A stretch of DNA of 63,198 nt from Mycobacterium sp. E3198 (GCF_001667015.1 NZ_LZIS01000109.1:1-63198), one strand, 5' to 3'; shown: positions 25,840 through 35,490, counted from the stretch's first letter. A program made the numbers and translations. The notes: a model not told the origin generated them from the letters alone.

Positions 25840-28776
25840 TCAGTCCGCGAAGAACAGGCCGGACAACTCGGAGCCCACGTTTTCGGCCCCCGAAACGAGG
25901 CTGGTCACCGAGAACGGCAGCGCGCCGGTGTTGAGGAACCCCGAGACACCGCCGCCCAGATTGTTGAAGCCCGAAATCAGGCTGCCGTAGTTCTGGTAAC
26001 CGGAGCCGCCGAGCAGCCCCGCCCCGGGGTTCGCGTTGAACCAGCCCGAAAGCCCCGCACCGTTGTTGCCGAAGCCGGAGTCGCCGCCGGCTCCCGTGTT
26101 GAAGAACCCCGAGGACGGCGCGGTGCTGGAGTTGAAGACGCCCGGAGCCGACGGGATGTCGATGCCCGCGATGGTGGTGCTGGGCAGGTGGATGCTTCCG
26201 ACGGTGAGCGACGGGGTGGTGAAACTCCCGAGGCCGACCGGCGGGACGGTGAAGGGCTGCGTCGTGATGGGGGGCACGTTGACCTGGGGGAGGGTGAACC
26301 CGCCCAGCCCGATCGAGGGCACCGTGTAGGGCGTCGTCGTCACCGCCGGAGTGCTCACCTGCGGCAGCGTGAACCCACCCAACCCGATCGAGGGCACCGT
26401 GTACGGCGTCGTCGTCACCGCCGGAGTACTCACCTGCGGCAGCGTGAACCCACCCAACCCGATCGACGGCACCGTGTACGGCGTCGTCGTCACCGCCGGA
26501 GTACTCACCTGCGGCAGCGTGAACCCACCCAACCCGATCGAGGGCACCGTGTACGGCGTCGTCGTCACCGCGGGGGTGGAGACCTGCGGGAGGGTAAAGC
26601 CGCTCAGGGTGATCGGGTCGATGGTGACGCTGGGGATGGTGATGGCCGGCAGGTTCAATGCCGGGAACGTGAACGACTCTATGGCGACGGGAAAATAGAA
26701 CCCGCTGACGTGGCCGCCGCCGATCGTGATATATGCATCGGGCGCCCCGGAGTAAATGGGCTGTCCGTGAGAGTCGAGGCCGGAGATGTAGTTGCCGCCG
26801 ATCTCGGGGTAGACCCCGGGGATGCCCGTTTGCACAAAAGAAAGATTGTTGGGAATAAAGATGTGTATGTTGTCGATTTCGATCTCGGGCAGGCCGAAAT
26901 ATCCGAGGGTAATCGTCGTGAGTATTCGTGGAGTAGTGAACGAGGCTGTGGTTATGCCGTTTATCGTAATGGACGGCGTGTGTATCGTTGGCAGGCTAAA
27001 GCCTCCCACGGTCACGTCAGCCGGCGAGACAAGCGGCGGAATCGTCAACGACGGCAACGTGATCTCGGGCAGACTGAACCCGGCCACTCCGACGTTGGGC
27101 GGCGACGTCAACGCCGGAAAGGTAAACGACGGCAGCGTAATCTCCGGCAAACTGAACCCACCGACCCCAACGTTGGGCGGCGACGTCAACGCCGGAAAGG
27201 TAAACGACGGCAACGTAATTTCCGGCAGCGCAAACGGGCTCACCGCAACATTGGGCGGCGACGTCAACGCCGGAAAGGTAAACGACGGCAAGGTAATCTC
27301 CGGCAGACTAAACGCGCCCACCGTCACATTCGGCGGCGACTGCAACGCGGGAATGCTGATGGACGGGAGGCCGATGGCGGGCAGATTGAATGCGGGAATG
27401 GATATTCCGGGTATCTCGAGCGGCGGGAGCGTGAGGTCGGGCGTCGTGAACGCCCAATGGAGTCCGCCCTGGCCGATGCCCCGGTAGAGGACGCCGGTAT
27501 TCAGCTCGCCGCTGTTGTACAGGCCGTTGTTCATGTCGCCCGTGTTGAACGCACCGGTGTTGATGTTGCCGGTATTGAAGAAGCCGGTGTTCGCGCTTCC
27601 GGTGTTGAAACTGCCGGTGTTGGACGCGCCCGGGTTGAAGTTGCCGCTGTTGTAGTTCCCGGGGTCGAGGTTGCCGGTGTTGGCCGAGCCGGCGTCGAAC
27701 GCACCGGTGTTGAACGAGCCCGTGTTGAACAGGCCCGTGTTCGCCACGCCCGCGTTCCCGATACCTGTGTTGTAGCTGCCGGAGTTCCCGATGCCGAAGT
27801 TTCCGGTGCCGGAGTTGAAGAAGCCGATGTTTCCGGTGCCTGAGTTGAACAAGCCGAGGTTGCCGCTGCCCGAATTCAGCCCGCCGAGGTTGAACTCGGT
27901 GATGCCCGCAGGGCCGAGGCCGATGTAGGTGTCGCCGAGGCCGATCCGATTGTTGCCCATCAGGCCGATGCCGACGTTGTTGCTGCCGGTGTTCGCGATG
28001 CCGATGTTGGCGCTGCCGGAGTTCCCGGCACCGACGTTGCCGGCGCCCGCGTTGCCGAAGCCGACGTTGCCGGCCCCCAGGTTGCCGAAGCCGAAGTTGG
28101 AGTTGCCGGAGTTTCCGAAGCCACCGTTGGAATTGCCCAGGTTGGCGCCGCCGAGGTTGCCGAGGCCCACGTTGGCGCTACCCACGTTGCCGCCACCGAC
28201 GTTGGCGAGGCCCAGGTTGAGGGTGGTCGCCTTGGGCGCGGCGGCGCCGGCGCTTGCGCCGCGCGGCGACGTGAACGGCGCCAACGCCGCGACGGCCTCC
28301 GACGCCCCGGCGTGGTAATTCGACATGGTGGCCGCCGCGTGTGCCCACATCAACTCGTATTCCGCCTCGGCGGTCGCGATGGCGTGGGCGTTCTGCCCGA
28401 AGAGGTTCGACATCACCAGCTCCACCAGCTGAGACCGGTTGGCCGCCACCAGCGCCGGCTGCACCATCGCCGCCTGTGCCGACTCGAACCCACTCACGAT
28501 CGCGCGGGCCTGCGCGGCTGCCCACTCGGCCTCGGTTGCCGCCGCCACCAGCCAGCGCGCGTGCGGGCGGGCCGCGGCCGCCATCGCCGCCGAAGACGCG
28601 CCTTGCCACGCGCCCTCGGTGAGACCGGACGTGACCGCGCCGAAGGAGGACCCAGCCGCGGCCAATTCGGCCGCCAACCCGTCCCAGGCCGTCGCCGCGG
28701 CCAACATCGGCGCCGATCCCGCGCCGGTGAACAGGTTTGCCGAATTGATCTCAGGCGGCAGCACTAAGAAGCTCAT
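25840..28776 (-). CDS. PPE family protein, MPTR subgroup
   Basis: 978 residues from [12 protein letters not shown]. The N-terminal ~180-residue PPE domain carries the family's PPE motif at residues 7-9 and ends near [15 protein letters not shown]. It is followed by about 240 residues of pentapeptide MPTR repeats (NxGxGN, FNTGS), a block of 26-residue repeats ([20 protein letters not shown]), a more AT-rich spacer, four identical 25-residue repeats ([16 protein letters not shown]), and a final NTG-rich tail. Such proteins are exported by ESX-5 to the cell surface. GGAAGG lies upstream of ATG 28776. No PE partner is adjacent. By position it is PPE34 (Rv1917c), though repeats make orthology uncertain. 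Confidence 0.92.
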   Translation of the reverse strand: MSFLVLPPEINSANLFTGAGSAPMLAAATAWDGLAAELAAAGSSFGAVTSGLTEGAWQGASSAAMAAAARPHARWLVAAATEAEWAAAQARAIVSGFESAQAAMVQPALVAANRSQLVELVMSNLFGQNAHAIATAEAEYELMWAHAAATMSNYHAGASEAVAALAPFTSPRGASAGAAAPKATTLNLGLANVGGGNVGSANVGLGNLGGANLGNSNGGFGNSGNSNFGFGNLGAGNVGFGNAGAGNVGAGNSGSANIGIANTGSNNVGIGLMGNNRIGLGDTYIGLGPAGITEFNLGGLNSGSGNLGLFNSGTGNIGFFNSGTGNFGIGNSGSYNTGIGNAGVANTGLFNTGSFNTGAFDAGSANTGNLDPGNYNSGNFNPGASNTGSFNTGSANTGFFNTGNINTGAFNTGDMNNGLYNSGELNTGVLYRGIGQGGLHWAFTTPDLTLPPLEIPGISIPAFNLPAIGLPSISIPALQSPPNVTVGAFSLPEITLPSFTFPALTSPPNVAVSPFALPEITLPSFTFPALTSPPNVGVGGFSLPEITLPSFTFPALTSPPNVGVAGFSLPEITLPSLTIPPLVSPADVTVGGFSLPTIHTPSITINGITTASFTTPRILTTITLGYFGLPEIEIDNIHIFIPNNLSFVQTGIPGVYPEIGGNYISGLDSHGQPIYSGAPDAYITIGGGHVSGFYFPVAIESFTFPALNLPAITIPSVTIDPITLSGFTLPQVSTPAVTTTPYTVPSIGLGGFTLPQVSTPAVTTTPYTVPSIGLGGFTLPQVSTPAVTTTPYTVPSIGLGGFTLPQVSTPAVTTTPYTVPSIGLGGFTLPQVNVPPITTQPFTVPPVGLGSFTTPSLTVGSIHLPSTTIAGIDIPSAPGVFNSSTAPSSGFFNTGAGGDSGFGNNGAGLSGWFNANPGAGLLGGSGYQNYGSLISGFNNLGGGVSGFLNTGALPFSVTSLVSGAENVGSELSGLFFAD
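26294..26593 (-). repeat. Four tandem 75-bp repeats in the PPE gene
   Basis: Units begin at 26294, 26369, 26444 and 26519 with nearly identical DNA, encoding the 25-residue unit [20 protein letters not shown] plus PSIGL. DNA-level identity, not just protein similarity, points to recent expansion by slippage or unequal recombination. A diverged fifth unit ([12 protein letters not shown]) lies next to the array. Confidence 0.85.
27023..27334 (-). repeat. Four tandem 78-bp repeats in the PPE gene
   Basis: The sequence GGCGACGTCAACGCCGGAAA recurs at 27101, 27179 and 27257, with a diverged unit before and after. Each 78-bp unit encodes 26 residues around [20 protein letters not shown]. The copies are less uniform than the 75-bp array, so this array is probably older. 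Confidence 0.8.
27490..28215 (-). repeat. MPTR pentapeptide repeat region
   Basis: About 240 codons of degenerate 15-bp units read NxGxxN or FNTGS/NTGNI on the minus strand. This is the major polymorphic tandem repeat region that defines the PPE-MPTR subgroup. Confidence 0.85.
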
Positions 28777-29230
28777 TTCTTTCGACCTTCCCATCGACAT
28801 CGGGGCAACGGAGCGCACGGCAATATGGCGACGGCTGAACCCAACGCGTCGTCAGAGAGCTTTTTGATTGCGCATAAGTTACGCGGCATTCCCCGTGGCA
28901 GCCGAGTTAAGTTATTAAATGATTATCGAACTGTTATATAAACGTTATGATGTCTCCGGCGGCTGTAAAGTTTGTTTACACCGGGCCGGAATTTTGGAAT
29001 TCAAAGCGGTCGATGTCAATCCATTAGCCTTTTTATAAGCGCGGATTTACCGGTTCGGCGGCGCTCCTGATCGCGCCGGCTTGGTCCGGGGGCAGTCCAA
29101 CGACGATGCGCGGCGCGCCGCCGCCGCGCATCACTGCGCTGCGGCGTTCCCGACCGTTTGCGGCGCCGCGCGCCGGGGTACGGAGAAGTGGACTGCAGGC
29201 GAGTGGTGCGAGGGAAGATTGGGGAAGCTG
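28777..29230. other. AT-rich intergenic region upstream of the PPE gene
   Basis: No gene is convincing here. Bases 28890-29045 are strikingly AT-rich for this genome (for example ATTAAATGATTATCG and GTTATATAAACGTT) and hold a small inverted repeat GTAAA-gtttg-TTTAC at 28967-28981. The region probably carries the PPE promoter and possibly nucleoid-protein (Lsr2-like) binding sites. The stretch 29050-29200 is GC-rich without a domain-bearing frame. Confidence 0.55.
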
Positions 29231-29638
29231 ATGAGATCTGGAGCCAGGAACGCGGTCGCGCTGTTGGGCGGTTCGGCGATGCTCGTGTTGGCCGTCGGAT
29301 GCGGCGGCGGCAACAAAGGGCCGAGCAGCAGCAGCACGACGCCATCGACCACGACCACGCCTACCTCCAGCGTCGCGCCGTCCACCGCACCGGGCGGGGG
29401 CGGCGGCGCCCCGGGTGGCCCCACCGGTGGCGGTGGACCGGGCGGCGGCGGCGGCAGCGTCCCGGGCGGTCCGACCGGCGGTGGCGGTCCCGGCGGCGGC
29501 GGCGGCAGCATCCCGGGCGGTCCGACCGGCGGCGGCGGTCCCGGCGGCGGCGGCGGCACCATCCCCGGCGTCGGCGGTGGTGGCGGCGGACCCGGCGGCG
29601 GCGGCGGTTGCGTCGGCAACCTCTGCGGCGGCTACTGA
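29231..29638 (+). CDS. Glycine-rich repeat lipoprotein
   Basis: 135 residues. A signal sequence with lipobox LAVGC (Cys24) is followed by a Ser/Thr-rich linker and three copies of a GGPTGGGGPGGGGGS-type unit joined by VP or IP. The end CVGNLCGGY holds two cysteines. Expected to be a surface-anchored lipoprotein with a flexible glycine tail, unlike PE_PGRS because it has no PE domain. GGGGAAG precedes the ATG. I do not recognise a named homologue. The same DNA also opens long proline-rich frames on the other strand, which lack an export signal. Confidence 0.72.
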   Translation: MRSGARNAVALLGGSAMLVLAVGCGGGNKGPSSSSTTPSTTTTPTSSVAPSTAPGGGGGAPGGPTGGGGPGGGGGSVPGGPTGGGGPGGGGGSIPGGPTGGGGPGGGGGTIPGVGGGGGGPGGGGGCVGNLCGGY

Positions 29639-29787
29639 TCCCTCGTCGCTAAAGACGTGCTCCGATAGCCGGTGGGGCCATGTGAATCTGGCCCCGCCGG
29701 CTGAGCAGTGTTGCGGGTCCTCCCTTTGGCCTAACCCGGGGCGAGTTGAGTTATGGTTCTCCGCAACTCGACTGCAAGGGGACGCCC

Positions 29788-30960
29788 ATGGCCAAGCTGA
29801 GGTTTGGATACTTCATCGCCCCGTTCCACCGGGCCGGCACCAACCCGACCCTTGCCTTGCAACGCGATCTCGAGTTCGTCGAACATCTCGACGCGCTCGG
29901 CTTCGACGAAGCCTGGATCGGCGAGCATCACTCCGCCGGCAGCGAGATCATCAGTTCCCCGGAAGTCTTCATCGCGGCGGCCGCCGAGCGGGCCAAGCGC
30001 ATTCGCTTTGGGACCGGCGTCATTTCGCTGTCCTACCACAACCCGCTCTGGGTCGCCGACCGGTTGATGCTGCTGGACCACCTCACCCATGGGCGCATCA
30101 TCGGCGGGGTGGGTCCCGGTTCGCTGCCCACGGATTCTTCGATGATCGGGCTGAATCCCACCGACACCCGCGAGCTCCTCGAGACCAACCTCGACATCGT
30201 CGTTCGGTTGCTGGCGGGGGAGACGGTGAGCGCAAAGACCCCGACGCACCAGCTTTTCGACGCCAAACTGCAGCTGGCCCCCTACTCCGAAGGCGGGATA
30301 CCGCTGGCGGTCGCCGCGGTCGCCTCGCCGACCGGCGCCCGGCTGGCCGGCAAGCACGGCATCGGGCTGCTGTCCATCGGGGCGACGCTGATCGTCGAAG
30401 GCTTCGACGCGCTGTCGTATCACTGGAACATCGTCGAGGAGCGCGCCGCGGCCTTCGGCACGCAGGTCGACCGCAAGAACTGGAGCCTGGTCGGGCCCAT
30501 GCACATCGCCGAGACCGACGAACAAGCCCGCGCCGACGTCAAATTCGGCATCGAGTCGTGGTTCAACTACTTCCAGAAGGTGGCGGCCTTCCCCCAGATG
30601 ACCATGCCGGGCGAGCAGCTCGACGAGATGATCGACATCATCAACGAGAACGGGGCGGGCGTCATCGGCACCCCGGAGCGGGCTCGCGCCCAGGTGCAGC
30701 GGCTCTGGGATCAGTCCGGCGGTTTCGGCTGCTTTTTGCAGATGGGCCACGAGTGGGCCAACCCCGCGGCCACCAAGCGGTCGGCCGAACTGTTCGCCGC
30801 CGAGGTCATGCCGCACTTTCAGGGCCTGGCGCAGCCGACGCTGGACGCCGCTTCCCGGGCCGGGCAGGTGCGCGACGACCTGGCGCAGTCTCAGCTGCAG
30901 GCGGTCGAGCACATGGCCAAGAAGTACGAAAGCGAGAAGCGGCCCGGCCATACGCCCTGA
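29788..30960 (+). CDS. Luciferase-like flavin-dependent monooxygenase
   Basis: 390-residue LLM-family TIM-barrel enzyme using reduced FMN or F420. Markers are GFDEAWIGEHHSAGSEI near the N terminus, RIRFGTGVISLSYHNPLWVADR and GRIIGGVGPGSLPTD. AAGGGGA precedes ATG 29788, which gives the standard start MAKLRFGYFIAP; a longer upstream frame is rejected. It is related in type to the mel2 monooxygenase at 56137 but not a close copy. It stands alone, convergent with a secreted-protein gene. Substrate unknown. Confidence 0.88.
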   Translation: MAKLRFGYFIAPFHRAGTNPTLALQRDLEFVEHLDALGFDEAWIGEHHSAGSEIISSPEVFIAAAAERAKRIRFGTGVISLSYHNPLWVADRLMLLDHLTHGRIIGGVGPGSLPTDSSMIGLNPTDTRELLETNLDIVVRLLAGETVSAKTPTHQLFDAKLQLAPYSEGGIPLAVAAVASPTGARLAGKHGIGLLSIGATLIVEGFDALSYHWNIVEERAAAFGTQVDRKNWSLVGPMHIAETDEQARADVKFGIESWFNYFQKVAAFPQMTMPGEQLDEMIDIINENGAGVIGTPERARAQVQRLWDQSGGFGCFLQMGHEWANPAATKRSAELFAAEVMPHFQGLAQPTLDAASRAGQVRDDLAQSQLQAVEHMAKKYESEKRPGHTP

Positions 30961-30982
30961 CCGCGGTCGAACCCGAGTGCCG

Positions 30983-31489
30983 CTAAGGGTTTTCCGTAGT
31001 CACCGGGTTGGGGGTCGCCGGATTTGTGACACCGGGAAGTTGGCCCGGCCAAGGCGGCAGCCCGGTATTGGGTTCAGACTCCGGTGCGACTTCCACCGAA
31101 ACGCATTTTTTCGGTTTGAGCGCGTTTTTCCATGCGCCGGGCGGGTTCGGCGGGGCCGACAGCGAACCGTCGGGACAGCGGAACGAACACGAACCCTCCA
31201 GCGCCCCCAGTGGCGTGATGACCGACGCATTGAAAATGAAGATGTTGACGCCGCCGATACCCTGCACGGCACCGCCGCCGTATTCGCAATGCCAGCGACT
31301 GCCGTTCTCCTCAGTTGGGAAATCGCACCAGTAGTGGTAGGCGCCCATCTCCATGCCCGATCCCCCCACGCCGGGGTAGTCGCACAACCCGGGGCCGGGG
31401 ACGTTTCCGCCGATATCCGCCTGCGCCACCGGAACACTCAGACCTAGCCATGCGGCGGCCACTATGGCGAAAATAGCGAATCGTTTCAT
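30983..31489 (-). CDS. Secreted cysteine-rich mycobacterial protein
   Basis: 168 residues. The signal peptide MKRFAIFAIVAAAWLGLSVP ends at AQA-D. The mature protein has conserved cysteines and aromatics (GLCDYPGVGGSGM, HYWCDFPTEENGSRWHCEY, GSCSFRCPDG) and a proline-rich C terminus. The CDYPG...HYWCDFPTE pattern recurs in small secreted proteins of mycobacteria, but I cannot attach a function. AAGAGGTG precedes the ATG. Expected extracellular, with disulphides. Confidence 0.78.
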   Translation of the reverse strand: MKRFAIFAIVAAAWLGLSVPVAQADIGGNVPGPGLCDYPGVGGSGMEMGAYHYWCDFPTEENGSRWHCEYGGGAVQGIGGVNIFIFNASVITPLGALEGSCSFRCPDGSLSAPPNPPGAWKNALKPKKCVSVEVAPESEPNTGLPPWPGQLPGVTNPATPNPVTTENP

Positions 31490-31693
31490 TCGTTCACCTC
31501 TTCACAGCGGCCGACGTCGCATCATCTTCGACGTCCTTGGTAATTCACCTCCCGGTGTCTCACTCAAACCTCGGCCCATTGCCTTATTAGCCCAGATTTC
31601 CGGTCACCGCGTCGCGGTTTTCGATCAATAACTCATAGTGCGGCGATAGCCGCTTCCCAGCTCGCGGCTAGTCGCGGGCGCGAGCCTCCAAGC

Positions 31694-32020
31694 ATGACCA
31701 TCCAGAAAACCGGCATGCGTCGGCAATGGCGGCGGATCCAACTGCTTTGCGCCGGGGCCGCGGCCCTCGCGACGCTTGCGCTGTTCGGCGCGACGCATCC
31801 CGCCGTGGCCCTGGCCGCTCCGGTCGGCGGCCCCGTTGGGGGCTTCGCCGCCGACGGCGGCGACGACCAGGCGCAGCTACAGCAACAGCTCGCCCAGCAA
31901 CAGCTGCAGCAGTCCATGCAGCAGGCCGAGGAACAAAACGAACAGGCTCAGCAGCAATTCCTGCAGGGCATGCAGCAGGCGCAGCTCGACGAGCAGCAGG
32001 CCAACAACCCGTTGCCGTGA
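31694..32020 (+). CDS. Small secreted glutamine-rich protein
   Basis: 108 residues. A basic N terminus and hydrophobic core (LLCAGAAALATLALFGATHP) lead to a likely cleavage at ALA-AP. The mature part is a Gln-rich helix (QLQQQLAQQQLQQSMQQAEE), likely a coiled coil, ending ANNPLP. ATG 31715 is an alternative start. No known family is recognised. It is divergent from the secreted Cys-rich gene and may share its regulatory region. Confidence 0.65.
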   Translation: MTIQKTGMRRQWRRIQLLCAGAAALATLALFGATHPAVALAAPVGGPVGGFAADGGDDQAQLQQQLAQQQLQQSMQQAEEQNEQAQQQFLQGMQQAQLDEQQANNPLP

Positions 32021-32045
32021 AATACCCGGAGCCGCAGGGCGATTC

Positions 32046-32513
32046 CTACCGGCCCCCCGCCGATTCGCGCTCGGCCGCCTGCACCAGCCGGCCCGAGAAG
32101 AACCGGACCGCCCCGCCGAGCGCGGCCCGCATCACCGGGCCCGTCCCGCGCGCCCCTTCGACGAACTCGCCCGTCCAGCGGATGTCGGTGCCGCCCGACG
32201 CGTTCGGCGTGAAGACCACCTCGCCGAAGTAATCCTTGGCCGGGCTGGGCGGCCCGACCAGCTTGTAGGCGTGGCGGCGGTCCTGCTCGTAGGCGACGGT
32301 TTCCTCCTGCACGAGCAGCGGCCACATTCCGACCTGCCGGACGGCCCCGACGCCGCCCGGCGCCGGATCCCCCTGTCTCGCCCAACTCGACTGAAGGACG
32401 ATCGGCTTGGCCCACTTCGACCAGTTGGCTCCGTCGGCGACCAGCCGGAACAACGTCGCGGCGGGCGCGCTGCTGGTGCGGTTGATTTCGAACGAATACT
32501 TGCGACCCGACAT
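32046..32513 (-). CDS. SRPBCC family protein (Rv1919c-like)
   Basis: 155 residues: MSGRKYSFEINRTSSAPAAT begins the fold, ATLFRLVADGANWSKWAKP is the first helix region, and the last part is a long amphipathic helix. Position and length match Rv1919c, a polyketide cyclase/dehydrase-like protein. A TAGGGT box 8 nt upstream of the ATG may mark a near-leaderless promoter. Likely binds a lipid; function unknown. Confidence 0.8.
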   Translation of the reverse strand: MSGRKYSFEINRTSSAPAATLFRLVADGANWSKWAKPIVLQSSWARQGDPAPGGVGAVRQVGMWPLLVQEETVAYEQDRRHAYKLVGPPSPAKDYFGEVVFTPNASGGTDIRWTGEFVEGARGTGPVMRAALGGAVRFFSGRLVQAAERESAGGR

Positions 32514-32524
32514 GCCGCTGTACC

Positions 32525-34087
32525 CTACGCGTCGAGTGTGGGGCCTACGAGTCCGGTCACGGCGCGGCCGTCCTCGAGCTCGATCCTGCGCAGCGCCATC
32601 GGCGCGGGCAGACCGGCGATCAGCCGCCCCAGGCCGGCTTCCGAGATCCGGAACAGCTCCCCACCCGACCGCGCCCGCGTAGCGCCGAGCTCGCCGGTAT
32701 GGCGGGCACCGAATTGTTCGAGTAGTCCGCGGACGGATGGCGCACCGAACAGCGCTATGTCGCAGCCGGTTTCGACGAGAAGCGGGGCCGTCACCCCGCC
32801 CAGCCGTGCGGCGATGTCGACCGCGACCTGGTCATGGAACGCGGGGACGACGACCGTCACCCCGAACGGGCCGCCGGCGGCGCTCGGCGCGCCCGGGACG
32901 GCGACCGCGGCCATGTCGAGCGGGTTGCAGAAATTGGTGTAGGTGCCCATCCGGCGGTTGATCGAATAGGGATCCGCCCGCACCCGGGCCAGCGTGGGAT
33001 GTTCGGTGGTGGTCGGGAGCAGCACCGCGTCGAACCCGGCGAGCAGCTCCGCGGCGTCCGCCCGCGCGCGGGCCAGCGCACCCAGATCGGCGGCGAAGGC
33101 GGGGCCGGTGATCGCGCGCGCGGCCGTGATGATCGACGCCACGACAGGATCAGCGCCCGCCGGTGCGGTGTCGAGGAATTCGCCGACGGCGGCGTACCGC
33201 TCGGCGACCAACGCGCCGTCGTAGAGCAGCCGGGCCGCGTCCAGCAGCACCGAGATGTCGACCGGTTCGACGCGCAACCCGGTCTCGCCGGCACGGGCGA
33301 CGGTCCGCTCGAACGCGCGCCGGTAGGCGTCGCCGAGCGCGCCGAGGTTGGCCGCCTCCGGAATCGCCAGCCGCGGCGCCCGGGGCGCGGCCAGGGGGAC
33401 GTCGGCGGGCCAGCGGCGGCCGCGGGGGTCGCGGGAGTCGGGACCGGCCATCGCCGCGGCCGCCGCCGCGGCGAGGCCGAGGTCGGCCGCGAGAACGGAG
33501 ACGGCGTCGAAGTTGGCGCTGGCCGGAACGACGCCGTGCGTCGGGATGATCCCGAGCGTGGGTTTGACCCCGACGATGCCGTTGAGTGCGGCGGGGACCC
33601 GGACCGATCCCGCGGTGTCGGTGCCGACGCCGATGTCGGCGATGCCCAGCGCGACGGCCACCGCTGAGCCGGAGCTGGACCCGCCGGCGATGAGCTCGGG
33701 ATCGCGCGAATTGCGAACGGCGCCATAGGGACTGCGGGTGCCGACCAGGCCGGTGCCGAATTGGTCGAGATTGGTCTTACCGAGGACGATCGCCCCGGCG
33801 CCGCGAAGCCGCTGGACGGCGGCGGCGGTGGTCGCCGGTGCGTAGGCGAACTCGGGGCACCCCGCGGTGGTGGGCAGGCCCGCGACGTCGATGTTGTCCT
33901 TCACCGCGACCACCGATCCGGCCAACGGCAGGACCTCGCCCGCGGCGAGCCGCTGCTCGATCGCAGCGGCCTCGGCCAGCACGTCGGCCCGGTCGCGCAG
34001 CGTGATCCAGACCTCCGGCCGGTCGACGTCGGCGATGCGCCGATACGCGGCGCCCACCCGCTCGACGGGGGAGCGGCGCGGTTTCAC
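32525..34087 (-). CDS. Amidase, allophanate hydrolase (AtzF)-like
   Basis: 520 residues of the amidase-signature family with a Ser-Ser-Lys triad: Lys63 in AVKDNIDVAG, the cis-Ser in GGSSSGSAVAVALG, and nucleophile Ser161 in GTDTAGSVRVPA. VKDNIDVAGLPTTAGCPEF and YTNFCNPLDMAAVAVPG are typical of allophanate hydrolases, and a small C-terminal domain follows. GTG 34087 overlaps the transporter stop by 4 bases (GTGA), so the genes are coupled. No urea carboxylase is nearby, so another amide substrate is possible. This pair is absent from the same position in H37Rv as I recall. Confidence 0.83.
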   Translation of the reverse strand: MKPRRSPVERVGAAYRRIADVDRPEVWITLRDRADVLAEAAAIEQRLAAGEVLPLAGSVVAVKDNIDVAGLPTTAGCPEFAYAPATTAAAVQRLRGAGAIVLGKTNLDQFGTGLVGTRSPYGAVRNSRDPELIAGGSSSGSAVAVALGIADIGVGTDTAGSVRVPAALNGIVGVKPTLGIIPTHGVVPASANFDAVSVLAADLGLAAAAAAAMAGPDSRDPRGRRWPADVPLAAPRAPRLAIPEAANLGALGDAYRRAFERTVARAGETGLRVEPVDISVLLDAARLLYDGALVAERYAAVGEFLDTAPAGADPVVASIITAARAITGPAFAADLGALARARADAAELLAGFDAVLLPTTTEHPTLARVRADPYSINRRMGTYTNFCNPLDMAAVAVPGAPSAAGGPFGVTVVVPAFHDQVAVDIAARLGGVTAPLLVETGCDIALFGAPSVRGLLEQFGARHTGELGATRARSGGELFRISEAGLGRLIAGLPAPMALRRIELEDGRAVTGLVGPTLDA

Positions 34088-35490
34088 AGCAGGTGCGGCG
34101 CAACCAGTACCGCAAGGCTGGAGACGGCGAACCCGACCAGGAAGGCGATGACGGTAAAGCCCATCACCTGGCGGACATTGAGCTTCGCGATGGCGAGCAC
34201 CGGCAGCAGCCAGAAGGGCTGAATCATGTTCGCGACCGCCTCGCCGTCGGCGACCGACATCGAGATCAACCCGAGGTAGGTCCGCGAGTGCTGCCCGATG
34301 GCCAGCGCCGAGTCGACCGCGATCGGCCCCTGCACCGCCCAGTGCCCACCACCGGACGGGACGAACAACGAGATGAGGACCGAGCCGACGAAGGTCAGGA
34401 ACGGCAACGTGTACTGGTCGGCGCCGCGGACCACCGCCTCGGCGAGCACCGCCTGCAGCGCCTTGCCCGATCCCGTCGGCAGATAGCCCAGCAGGCCGAC
34501 GATCCCGCCGTACAGCGGGTACTGCAGCAGCAGCGGGCCGGACACCTTGGCCGCGCCCGAGAAAGCGCGGATGAACCGGATCGGCGTCCGGTGCAGCAGG
34601 GCGCTGGTGATGGTGAACAGCATGATCATCGACGAGATGTTCAGCGCGAACCCGCTCAGCGCGAAGTACGTGATGCCCGCGGCGAAGACCATGACGTTGA
34701 GAATCCACAGGTTCTCCAGCCACTCCGCGAACGTCCGATCGCCCGTGGGCGCAACGGGTTCCGGCTCCTCGTCGAAGACGGCCGGATCCGGCTCGAGACC
34801 CTGTGTGGGCGCCATGCGCCAGATCGCGATGGTGAGCAGGGCGGCCACGGCGATCACCGCGGCCCAGTTGTAGGGCTGGAAGATCGTCAACGTCAACGGC
34901 ACCGTCATGCCGGTGATCTTGTGAATCACGTTGATGGGGCTCGTCGTGTCGGTGTTGGCCAGCGCGATCGACGACGACAGGCCCTGCGTCCAGACGATGT
35001 ATCCCATGAACCCGGTGGCGATGAGGTAACCGAAGTGCGCACCCTGCAGCCGTTTTGCCACCTGCCGCGCGACCAGCGCCCCGGCCACCAGGCCCAGGCC
35101 CCAGTTCAACAGCGAAAAGACCGTGCTGACACCGAAACACAGCAGCGCCCCCTGCACCTGGTTCGTCGGCTTGCCCGCCACGCGCACGATCGCGCGCTTC
35201 AGGACGGGCGCCTCGGCGAGCGTGTAACCGGTCACGAGAACCAGCACCATCTGGAACGCGAAGGTGAAGATGTTCTGCGCACCCCACACCCCGCCGTACC
35301 ACGCCTTGAGCACGCCCGCCGCCGTCGCGCCCCGGACGAGCAGCGCAACCAGCCCGACCACGATGAGCGTGAGGATGACCGCGAACAAGTAGGGGTCGGG
35401 CATGAGGCGCTCGACGTACCGGACGCACACCTCGGTGAACCGCTGGATCAAGCCGCGTCGTTCGACCGGTCGCGCCTGCGTTGTGGTCAT
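34084..35490 (-). CDS. Short-chain fatty acid transporter, AtoE family
   Basis: 468 residues with about a dozen hydrophobic segments. Family patterns include MPDPYLFAVILTLIV near the N terminus, LNWGLGLVAGALVAR, LLLQYPLYGGIVGL and FVPSGGGHWAVQGPI. AtoE proteins carry short-chain fatty acids such as acetoacetate or butyrate. Transcribed with, and overlapping, the amidase gene. The combination suggests uptake of a small acid or amide then its hydrolysis, but that is inference. The start MTTTQARPVERR is the first ATG in a good context. Confidence 0.85.
   Translation of the reverse strand: MTTTQARPVERRGLIQRFTEVCVRYVERLMPDPYLFAVILTLIVVGLVALLVRGATAAGVLKAWYGGVWGAQNIFTFAFQMVLVLVTGYTLAEAPVLKRAIVRVAGKPTNQVQGALLCFGVSTVFSLLNWGLGLVAGALVARQVAKRLQGAHFGYLIATGFMGYIVWTQGLSSSIALANTDTTSPINVIHKITGMTVPLTLTIFQPYNWAAVIAVAALLTIAIWRMAPTQGLEPDPAVFDEEPEPVAPTGDRTFAEWLENLWILNVMVFAAGITYFALSGFALNISSMIMLFTITSALLHRTPIRFIRAFSGAAKVSGPLLLQYPLYGGIVGLLGYLPTGSGKALQAVLAEAVVRGADQYTLPFLTFVGSVLISLFVPSGGGHWAVQGPIAVDSALAIGQHSRTYLGLISMSVADGEAVANMIQPFWLLPVLAIAKLNVRQVMGFTVIAFLVGFAVSSLAVLVAPHLL

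Noticed and set aside
26294..27334. Possible CRISPR array from regularly spaced repeats
   Set aside because: The repeats are direct tandem coding units of 75 and 78 bp without spacers and in frame with the PPE protein. No cas genes are present.
24163..27843. Plus-strand open frame of over 1200 codons across aceA and the PPE gene
   Set aside because: It is arginine-rich shadow coding created by high GC and PPE repeats. The aceA frame and the minus-strand PPE frame carry clear domains.
32525..35428. Apparent 967-residue fusion of amidase and upstream sequence
   Set aside because: The part before residue 448 is a shadow of the AtoE gene. A GTG at 34087 with a 4-base overlap gives a normal amidase, so this is not a fusion.
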